Shown: positions 26,901 through 38,700 of the stretch, in pieces
Layout of the letters: each line of letters opens with the position of its first letter
Position numbering within the stretch: position 1 is the stretch's first letter
Assembly (NCBI GenBank): GCA_028673005.1
Contig: CM054112.1
Span: forward strand, 192,933,518 to 192,997,517
DNA: 64,000 nt
Direction of reading: 5' to 3'
Origin: Tanypteryx hageni
Lineage: Eukaryota; Arthropoda; Insecta; Odonata; Petaluridae
The notes under the pieces: generated by a model
Database searches by the model: none
Seen by the model: only the letters and a program-made list of their open reading frames with translations
What the model was told of the DNA's origin: nothing
Made by a program: the position numbers and the translations under genes

Positions 26901-29125
26901 GCACAGGATAACATCCACAATGCCTGTGACTGCCTTGAGGGGTTATATGAGTCAGATGGTGAACTGAGGCATGTTACGGACCCTAATATTTGGTCTAACA
27001 TGACACAAATGAGAGATAGGGCTACTTCAGATGGTCGGAAGCTGCTCAAGAATCCATCACAAGCTATTGCTTCTAAATGATGAAGAAGGCGATGAGGAGA
27101 AACCTTGAAAGGATTAGAAATTTAGAATCTCACTAAATGTTCGTCAACACATATAATAATAAAAACTGTACAAAAAATGAATAAAATCAACTCAAGACAA
27201 AATCTTATTCAAACTAATGTCAATGAGGAATTTTTCAGTAAATAAAACACAGTAACTCGAAAAAAATGCATTACAGCAAACTCTTGTGACAGTTATTTAG
27301 ATGTCACTGATAAAAAATAAGACTTTATCCACAACACCATACTAACAAAATATACCATATATAACCGATTGTAAGCCGACCTTTTTTTAATTTTTTACAT
27401 TCTTAGAAATTGCCACTTGGCTTAGAATCGGTGTCTTGAAAATCAATGAACGAAAAAGAAGGTAATCAATGCATTAACTTTTATCGTATGGATTTTTAAT
27501 CCCCGCTGTGGGCGCTCACGGCCGGATTTAATTTGGAGTATTAAAATCAAAAATGTATACCTGCAAACAAATGTTCATAACTTATGAACTAGTTGTCAGA
27601 ATTCGTTCAAATAAAAAGCATATTGTAGCCAAAAAGTTGCACTATAGCTGGAATGTATTTTCAATGTAGTTTCAAAATATAACAAGAAAAATATATATTT
27701 TAATAATATAGGAATTTTTACATGCACAATCTTAAAAGGGCACTTTTATGAGGTATTCCTCAAAGCAGAATATTATGCAGAGTCTCACGTCACATTTTCC
27801 ACACTGGAAATTCCTGCTAGTCTTCCTCATGATGAACGCAATTTTTCCCTTAGTTTTTTTCTTTGGCCTTGAAATGCCCCAAACTAACAATGGGGGAATT
27901 AGGTCTTTCTCGCAGGGTAGTGTGGGTGGGAAGAGCACTCGAACCCCCTTCCTTCAAGTGTCTTACGAGTGCAGCCGTCCAACTTGACAAACTACCAGTT
28001 GCGGAGCAGAAAAGGGCTTGTGACTCGGCGTGCATTATAATGCATGCACGGCTGCTGGATCCTATAACCCAGCATGCATTTAAATGCATGCTGGTCCTTT
28101 AAATGTTAAGGGGCATTTACATAAGACCGATAGGGTGGAACGGGCGGATAGTTAGCGTTCTTATGCAGAAGAAGAATGCACGTGAGAAACAAATGAATAT
28201 GGATGACTGTTGAGCACCTTTGAAGACAATTTTAAGAATAATTTCAACATAGTTGCATATGTACCCTATTATATCATGTTCTGATATGTTCTTGCATTTT
28301 TTCCTTCTTCACGCAGCATACATCTTGCTTACCGCAAATGGAAAAATGGCAAAATGTCTGTAGTTACATTATAAGTGTATTAAAGAGGAAGTAAACAATC
28401 TACTTAAAATGTATGAAAAAGAATCAAAATGACAAAATACGAAAAAATTAATTAGGTATGTAAAAAGTGTGTGCCGCATCAAAGTATTCGAAATTGCTGT
28501 GATACCTAGCACTCATATGCGTAAGAAGCTGTATACTCTAGATATGTACACAATGTTTCATTTTGCTTTTTCAAAACATTTACATTGTTTACTATGAAAG
28601 AAAGTTAAAAACTCCAGCCAAAAAACAGTGGTAATAGCCCGATGCATTTCGCCCACTAAGTGGGCATTTTCATTTTTCCTTCGACAGCGACCACAATCGA
28701 CTTTGGTTGCTGTCGAAGGAACGTCGCCCTTGAAAATGCCCACTTAGTGGGCGAAATGCATCGGGCTATTACCACTGTTTTTTGGCTGGAGTTTTTAACT
28801 TTCATTCAGTTTATGCCAAAAAGTTTTTTGAGCCATCTTTGAATATTGTTTACTATGTTGATTCAGTGTGTCTGGCATGCACATACTGGAATTCTCCAAG
28901 GCAATCGTCACTTCCTTGTGTCTTTGCAAGCATAAATTTCAGTCCTTCAGTGTGGCGAGATTATATAATTATGAACTGAAAAAACTGAGGCATTAATACT
29001 TTTTAGTATTTTTTACACAAAAGATCTGTGAAAACCAAAACGTCTGTATACCCAACAAAAAATTTTCCTTGTGTGCCCTTGTGAAAAGTGAGGGTTAGCT
29101 TACAATCGGTATCAGCTTACATTCG

Positions 29126-29178
<53 letters not shown>

Positions 29179-29406
29179 ATGTCAACAAGGTGTTGGGATG
29201 AGCTGTAGCTGAAGAAGGAGTAGTTCCGAAAGCTTTACGTTTGTGATGTTTCTGTGTTTTTGTGTTATTTTAGGTGTGTCGCTTCGACATCCCCGGGGCC
29301 TCGCCAACCTGAAGTCGTCTGATTGGTGAGTGCTCACTGGGTTTCCTCATCCCAACACCTTGTTGACATCCATATATTCATTTTACCTTTCCTTTTCCGT
29401 AAGTTG

Positions 29407-29474
<68 letters not shown>

Positions 29475-29693
29475 ATGTCAACAAGGTGTTGGGAGCTGAA
29501 GAAGGAGTAGTTCCGAAAGCTTTACGTTTGTGATGTTTCTGTGTTTTTGTGTTATTTTACGTGTGTCGCTTCGACATCCCCGGGGCCTCGCCAACCTGAA
29601 GTCGTCTGATTGGTGAGTGCTCACTGGGTTTCCTCATCCCAACACCTTGTTGACATCCATATATTCATTTTACCTTTCCTTTTCCGTAAGTTG

Positions 29694-29763
<70 letters not shown>

Positions 29764-32700
29764 TAATGAAAATCTTCATAAATTAATTCTGCTCCTCACC
29801 TGAGCTAGCCATTCATTAATTTCTCCAATTGTCCATGCACCATTTTCATTGGCTTTTGAAACTGCAGCACTTACAAGGAAGGAGTGGAATAGATGAAGAA
29901 AAGATGCAGGAGTAATGGGGCATACAGGAAGTGGATGGTTGGGAAAAGGAGCCTGGAAATTACTAAGCTGTGACTTTCCCACAATTGGGTGTCCCTTCAC
30001 TGGCAAAGACTTTATTGGAAGTGCAGGACTTTGTTGATAAGATGTTGGTACCATCTTGCTTTTAGGGACATCTTTATGTGCAGATACAGAGGTAGAACTT
30101 GGATTTTCAACCATGATGACTGTATTAGGTGGTTTTATGGTTGAAGATTTACTGCAAAGGAAAATATGTAATTTAATTAACAGAAAATAATGGTTTAACA
30201 TTAGAAACAAAGTAGCACTATTTGGATAATACAAGTCAGCTCCTTAAAACTTGGACACGATGTACTCACAAGTCCAATCTATTGTTGCAAACAACAAAAG
30301 GATGAGAGAAAAACAAAAAAATTACAAGAGGTTATGAATGGTTATAAGAACTGTGATTCATAATTCACAAGTAATTCATATGTGAGGCTATCACAATTAG
30401 ATTTATTACTGCCCATTATTTTTCCTTCTCTTGATTGGAAAAATTATGGATTAACAAAGGAAGTAAAAATTAATCAAAATTTTGGAATGACTATTTAATA
30501 TAATACTTTGAGTGAAAAACTTAGAGAAGTTTATTATTAAATAAGAAATTCCATGAAATTGAAACTGGCCAGTAGTCTGCATTAAAATGAGAAATCATCA
30601 TCATCTTGGACAGTTATTGCATTAGATTCCTCATAATGAGTACCACTTAAAATTACTTACATTTTAAAATATAATTTCTAAATATAATCAATGAATTAGC
30701 TCACCCCTGAGGAGAAGGGAAAGATAATTTCTCTGCCACAATAGCCTCCATTCGAGAAAGATCACCAAGGCTACAACGGCACTGAGAAATAACAAGCAAG
30801 TCCCTGGGATCCGGGACATTAAAAGGAGTCGTGCCACATGAAAGCAGAAAATCATGACATTCCTCCATATTGCATGCCACTTGTCTTGCTGCAAGGTGAA
30901 AACAGCTGAGTGCAATGACAGAAAGATGCTTTGGCCGAACCTAAAACAAAATAATATACTGCTTCATATAACCTATACCAAGTTCTTCCATACAAGGAAA
31001 CTGATAATGATTCTTAACAGAAGCAAGTAACTATTCTTAAAGAGCCAACATGAAAGTTTCTTCAACAAAATACATTACTAGTACTATTATTATAACTGAA
31101 TATTATCAGTTCAATTATTTAATCATGCTAAAAACTAAATTTATATGGTTACATATAGTAAGACAATTAAGATAAACCATGTATAACATTTAATTTAATC
31201 CAATAAACAAAATCCTTAATTTAGACTTTCAAAACACCAAAATGTTTCCTAAATACGTATGTACAAGGTATTTTAGTCAATAAAATATATGCTTTGTACC
31301 TATTAATCACAAAGAATACATCAGTGAAATTGTGCATCACATTTTCCAGTAACAGTTTTAAGGTTTGAAATCAGAAACAAACAAGTGGAAGCAATGCAAA
31401 CAAGATGAGACTCGGGAATTGAAATTTTGATTTCTTTTTTGAGTAAGGTGGCTGGCTTGAATCAGTATTATCTCACTGCATTTTTAAATATTTCTAAATA
31501 TGGAATTTAATGAAGTTCTAACATAGGGTTAAGAAGTTCAAATTTAAAATTTTATCTCCAGTTGAGCAATATGACTCGAGCACCTTTTCCCCATATTTTA
31601 ATATAAACGAAAACTGGCAGTCCTGATTGTGATCAGGTCCAGATATGCTTATTTTACTTAGCTTCGCAATTGCTGAAATTATTTTTTATGACTACTTTAT
31701 GAATTAATGCAAGAAGTTCATTTTTAGTTCCCAGTGCAACTGCATTTTCACCTATTTCTTTAATGTAAAATTTCAATGAATTAAGCTATATCCCTAGTTA
31801 TGTGCAGACAGAGCGATAAACCAAATGCTTTTATGTATAAAAAACATGCAGAAAAACAGTAACAATAATGATCAAATAATCTATTTTGTGCATCACAAGA
31901 TTAAAATATTGTAGATAAATTTTCAGAGGCTAAACATTTACACCATTTTTCTGACTACCAACAGACAATCAGTGATAATCTTATCCTGAGGCATACAACA
32001 CAGTTGCTACTCACCATGTGGAGAATTGAAGCTTCTCATCAGTTATATATTTTCCTCTGCTGGTTTAACAGCATTGTCAAAAGAAAGATAACTACAAGTA
32101 TTTCACTGAAGGCCTAACTTGGGAATTGAAAGTGAAGCATCTGTCTATTATGATGTGCTAATTTTGTAGCTTACCACTACAGCAGATGCTTTTCTCTTGA
32201 TGAATAATAATGAATTTATTATAATAAATAATGATAATGAATTTCTAAATAATTAACAAATAAAATCAACAGTTTACAATGAATAACACAATCTCAAACT
32301 CACTTTGAAATTATTCTGCATTAACACTACATATATTTTGTATTGCTTGGCATTTATATTAATCTATCCGCAGTCCCACCAAGAGGGGGTGGGCTAGAGG
32401 GGCAATTGCCCAGGGGCCTGGAGATGCTGGCTGAAATAGTTAACTCAATACATTTGTTATTAATTTCACCGGTTTTACAAAGGCATGTTGTTACAAGCTG
32501 CCTCTCAATCTCAATATCATATTTTCAAATGCTCAGCTGCAGAAGCAGATGTTTGACAATGTGCAGATTAAATTACCTATAGACAGGTTAAGCCAATTGC
32601 CTTAATCGCTTGTATGGTATATATATATATATATATATGTTACATTCATACATGCATTATTCCATAACTCGTAAGTCATTCGATGTACTTTCTTACCGTC

Positions 32701-35700
32701 ACTACTAAATTTACTTGTCATTGCAAAATGGTAAATGTGTCCGTATTCACACCTATTTAAAAAATCAGAGCAGACAACAGAGAAACAATATAGGACATAT
32801 TTGTTTACAGTTGATTCATTCAAAAACCTAATTTTCGGCAGATTTAGGAATAACTCTGTGGAGCAGACAAAAGACTCTGCATTGCAATGAGTCTTGCTTT
32901 CATCTGGAAATTCGTAAGTCAAACTTATAGGCCTATTGAAATTACCATTATTTTGGTTATGATGGAGTATAGACACAAATCAGGAACTCAACAGAGAAAA
33001 GAAAGAGAGAAGAGAGAGACAACTGAAAAACAGATTTGATATTGGAATTTTGCCAGAGGGCAACATTACCTAACAAAATGATAGAAACCATTGTACGGAG
33101 AGGGCCTCCTAAATATCCAAATAATTTTCCTGGTGATGGACAAAGACCCTATCCCAGGAGTATTTTAAAAATAACTAGGCAGAACGGAGAAGTTGTTGAT
33201 CGAGATTGGCTGGCATGAAGTGAAGTGAAAGAATCACTTTTTTGTTTTCCCTGTCGACTATTTGGTCAAATTGGCGTTGCAGAAACTTGCAGATCAGTTT
33301 TGTCAAGCGATCGAGGCTGGGAAAAGCAGCATTCATGGAGCAAATTATATGATAAAATACCAGCTCATGAAAAAAGTGAACATCACCAAAAAGTGCTATA
33401 TACAGTGGAGAGATTTAGAAAGATGATTTCACCTAGGAATTGACAGTCTCAGATTGATAAAGAAATTACAACTCAAGAAAAGTATTGGAGAGACCTGTTG
33501 GACCGAATTTTATCTGTGATTTTGTTTTTGGGCGAGAGAGCTTTCAGAGGCACTTCAAACAAAATTGGTGACCATGATAAAGGAAATTTTCTTGGAATTA
33601 TTGAACTGCTAACCCAGTTTGATCCAGTACTTCAAGATCATGTAGCTAAAGTGAATGTCTCAAGAAGATGGAACATGACTTCAAGCCCATTGTCTGTCTG
33701 CAGATTCGCAAAATGAGTTTATTGAAGCTTGCAGTTTAAATTTTGTTTGGGAAATTCTTCTCGAAAGGCAGAAAGCGAAATATTTCTCTGTGCTAGTAGA
33801 TACTACACCTGATTCTTCTCACATGGAGCAAAGTACATTTATTCTGAGGTATGTTTTGGATTGCAACTCGTATTTTGTTGTTAAAGAACGCTTTTTGGCC
33901 TTCGTTCATTTCAACAAAAAAACTGGGAAAGATATTGCAAATCTCATTATGAATGAACTGGATAAATGCAAAATTCACTGCAGGACTGCAGAGGTCAGGG
34001 ATATGACAGCGGGTCTAATATGGCAGGAAAGTTTAATGTTGTGCAAGCAATAATTGCAGAAGTTAATCCGCTGGCAAAATTTTCGAATTGTGGCGCACAT
34101 AGGTTAAATTTGTGTGGTGTGCATGCTGCCGAGTGTTGTGATGAAGGGATTACATTTTTTGGAATAAATCGGAAATTATATGATTTTTTTGCTCACAGCT
34201 CTCAATGATGGGAATATTACAAGCAAAGATTGGATGTTCACTTCATAATCTCTCTCAAACTAGGTGGTCTGCTCGCGTGGAAAGCATTAAACCAATTACT
34301 AAACATCTGCCACTTATAAAACATGCAATTATTGACTGCAAAGAACTGAATCTGTCTTCTATGTGCAAAATTGAATTGAAAGGCATTGAGCAATACATCA
34401 ACTCCTTCAAATGTGTTTTAATGGCAGCAATATGGTTGAAAATTTTAGTTGCCATAGATTACAGAAATCAAGTTCTTCAATCAAGAGAAGCCACACTAGA
34501 TGTGGAAATTGAGAACATCGACAGCTTGCTGGTAGAACTGAAGCAGCTACGAGAGAAATGGGAAGCCCAAAATGTAGCTCCTCATATTGGATCTGATTTG
34601 TCATCTGAAACAGAGATGTCAGAAATAAGGAAAAAATTAGAAAAAGGTTTCATGATGAATCACTTGAAAGAAAAACTGAAATTACTGAAAGGCAAGTTGA
34701 CAACGATTTCAAAATTAATGTTTTTTATAAACTTCTTGTTATAGATGGTTTAATACAGCGGTTTGATTTGGCCAGGAACATCAGCAATTGTTTTAGCTTC
34801 CTGTAGCAGTTTTTGGATTTAACTGACACTCAAATTGAGACTACTTGTTTTGCCTTTTCCAAAGAATATGCGAACGAGGTGACAAATGATATAATTGAAG
34901 AAGTGAAACATCTGAAAAGTATTTATGCAGCCAATTTGGGAGGTGAACTTCTCAGACCATTATAGCTTTTGAACAAACTTCATCAGTTAAAACTAGACAG
35001 TATTTTCCCGAATATTGTGGTAGCAATCAGAATTTTTTGCATGACAGTTGCAGAAGCTGAAAGAACCTTCAGCAAGCTGAAGCAAATTAAAAGTGTCCAG
35101 CGATCGACCATGAAACAAGATAGGCTTACCGGTCTTGCAACTCTTGTGATTGAGTACGAACTGGCAAGAGCAATGAACTTTGAAGAAATCATTCATGATT
35201 TTGCAAAACTCAAATCCAGAAAAGTCACTTTCTAAATGAGGACTCATGAAGTGCAAAAAATCATTTGTTAATAAAGTTTTCTTTGCAACAGAGATTCTCA
35301 TTCAAATATATTTCTTAAGTAGGCCTATAAGAGCTCAAACCTATGTTAGTATACAACTGTATGTTAATTCTAGATTTCAAAAATTCTATTTAATTTTGGG
35401 AACTCATGACTGCCCTGCCCAGGAACCCAGAATTTCTCTTAGCCTGCCTGTTTGCCACGTCTTGTGAGCATGTTAATCCTACTGGATACCACTGACCAGG
35501 GGAGAGCTGCCAATCTATTAACAATGGGCTTGCTATATGTAGGGCATGCTGCTAATCTCTTAACTATGGGTCGCTATGTTTTAACGAAAAGAGATGGACA
35601 TCTGGGAATTTAAGATCAGGACTGTTTTGAAAAGAATTATTGTAGACTCTACAATGACAAGCCATCATTATTAATGTTGTCATTGATTGAATGAATGAAT

Positions 35701-38700
35701 CTTTTCTTGAATACAAATATAAAATTCTTTTAATACCATTCAATACAATATGAGATCCTTATCTCAGGGATGCAAAGAGTTGGGTTAATCATGGCGAGGG
35801 CAGTTGGATGTTCACTCCAGTAGCTTGTTTCCCGATGGACAATAATTTTTCGGTTCATCTGTTGTGGCACTTGTTCGAGTGCCCTTTATATATTGTGGCT
35901 CTCTGGAAGATATTTTAGGAGAAATATGTTCCCTATCATATTAGGTGTTGAACATCTATGCCATTGTACATACAATATGCACATCTGGGCTCATGGGAAC
36001 TCAACTGAGTCCACTGCATCTCACCCCTGCCACTGACCTTGTCTCACTGGATGTCCAGGAAGCCAATGCATTGGCATCAAGTTCTCTAACATAAAGTCTA
36101 TGTTGATAAAGTTCCAGGACTGAATGAATACGAGATACTTTTACACTATTGCTGTTTTCCCCTTCGAAATAGTCTACCCCTGCATCGATACACTGTTTCT
36201 AGTATTACTGAAGGTTGTTGAAGCGACTCGGGATGGCATTTTCTGGAATGCTGTGTAGTTGTTCTGTCATGACTGTCTTCACAACTTGAATGATAGCCTT
36301 TTATTGAGTTTCAGCCGTGGGAATAGAAAAAAAATAGCACAAAGACATCTTGAAAATATGACAAATTTGGGAAAAACAGTGAGTTGTTTTTATGCCAAAA
36401 AGTGTTGGATGGACAATGCAGTATGCAGCTCCAAAGAAGGAACTACTTCTCATATGTCCCCAACTCAGGACAACAATGATGAATACTCAAAACGAAATGT
36501 TGCAGAAATATTTTGTAGAAGCCTTGGTTAACAGTTTGTGCCTCAGGAAGAGATTCCTTGTGCACTATACCTTTACAATCAAAAAAAGAAATTGGCATTT
36601 TCTTTGTTTTCGATAAATGTGCAAAGTGAGTGGGTACCTCTCCATTCTGCACTTCTTCATTTTGTTTGAGAGTCATACTGCAGGCATCAGGTTTCATCTC
36701 CAACAATAATGGAGGTGAATATCGTATCATTGCGTGCAGTTTCCAAAAGATTAGTACACATTCAGAATTAGTCTCCTTTTGCTCTTCTGTCAGCTTCTGT
36801 TCGAGTCTTGCATTCAGTTAGAGAGCAACTGTGCAGCATTCCATACAATGCCTTCCAGAGCTGCCTCAACAACCTTAAGAAATGATGGAAATGGTCTATT
36901 GACGCAGGGGGAGACTACTTCAGAGGGGACAAACAGCAATAGCTTGAAAATATCTTGTATTCATTTTTATAGCCAGTACTGGAAATTTCCGAATATAGGT
37001 TGGATTTGGCTGCTGACTATTCAAATACAGTGATATTAAAGTGATTGTCTGCTTGTGGGATACCATCATAGTTGCTTCATTTTATACAATGTAACAAATT
37101 TGGTAATAAAATGAGTTGCGTGCATCTGATGCAATATACATTTCCTCCACTCACATGCAAACCAAACATATCATCCTATCAGTACCCCATCCAAGGGTTT
37201 AAGTATGAAAATTGACAATAATTGAAAAATAATATTAAAATAATTTAATACAACCCTTTGAAAACAAATTGTCCAGTCAGATAATTCTAGATATCTTGAT
37301 TATAGATATGCTACTTAGACTTTGAGCACTTGAAACATTTAATGTTGTAAATAAAATAAGTTACATATATAGTAAACTCTCGATAATCTGGCACCCCTCG
37401 GGACCGGAGTAGTAACGGAATAACGAGATTGCTGGATCAGTGAAAGGCAAAATTTATAGTATATGTTCAAAGAGATAACACGCGTATTAACCAAAACGGT
37501 CGGACTTGAGGAATACATTTCATTTGCCACCCTCGAATTCTACGTAAATTATTTATAAATAACAAAAATGACCATGAACATTTAAATCCGGTGCATGTGT
37601 TAAATGTACAAGGAAATTACACGCTGCATACAGACATACGTACGTATTTAGGTGTTATATCATAGGTTTCATTCCCAGGTTCATCATTTATTAGGTACTT
37701 CTCTGAATTTTCGAACCATAGCAGAATTAAAGACTTATAAAATCATCTCTGGGAGGCTTCTGTAGAAATAGCAAATGCGGCAACTGAAGATCTATGGAGA
37801 AATGACGCTAAAATAATGTGAGATATGTGCTTTGTTACTCTTCCATAGTACTTATCAAATAACAATAAATTCGTCCATTCAAATATTTTGTATGCTTTTA
37901 AGTTCGTCTGTGTTTTGTCTCTCTTGATCTTCCTTCAGACCGACTTTAGCTTACTCCTTGCGGTAGCTTAACTCACGGTCGTAGAATTAATGTTAATTCT
38001 ACGTGGGAATAGGCGTCCGCTTTAACTCATTTGTTTTGTGAAGAAAGAGAAGCAGTTTTGATAGTGCATTGTTGAAAACAACCAGGCTCTGTGGTTTTAA
38101 TTTGAAAGAGATTATTCGAGACAGCTATCATTCTTCGTGAACTAGAAATAATTAACAAAGTTAATGTAAATATTGGTCAGCCCCTATTATTTAAAGTTCA
38201 CGGTTCCAAAGTTTCACAAAAACTGACATAATTCAACCTTCTCGGCAAAAGAAATCTCTTTCTTTAATTTAAATTACCATTTCCATCAAAATAAATGCAG
38301 TTACCCATCGTTGTTTACAATACCACTGCATCATCATCATTTAACAGAATTTGTTTACCTAAACTTCTAAATACAAATTGCAAATAACAACTTAGCACAA
38401 ACGTGATGGATGTCGTCGTAACACTAAACACAAATCACAGGAAATACAAACAAGAAACAAAATGAAATACAAAAATATATAAAATAAAATACAAAATAAG
38501 AACAAAATTAGACGGATAATACCAATCAAACATTACACTTTTCATGGATGCTCCTTATCGTAATAAATCTAATTCCCCTCTTCGTAAGATGAGCTTGATT
38601 CTTGTGAAATAGCAGGAAAGAATTTTGAATTTTTTGATTGCTTACATTCTTCCTTTCGTTTGGAAAGAAATACTGATCTTATCAGCTGCAACTGAGCAAC

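Noticed and set aside
27061..27075. Acceptor TTTAG directly before AAGCAATAG for cyclin G exon 5
   Set aside because: Breaks phase with exon 4; the upstream TTTCAAG acceptor keeps phase 0 and adds a family-like segment.
27850..28102. Overlapping frames on both strands in intron 4
   Set aside because: No homology or splice logic; open because of palindromic, less AT-rich sequence.
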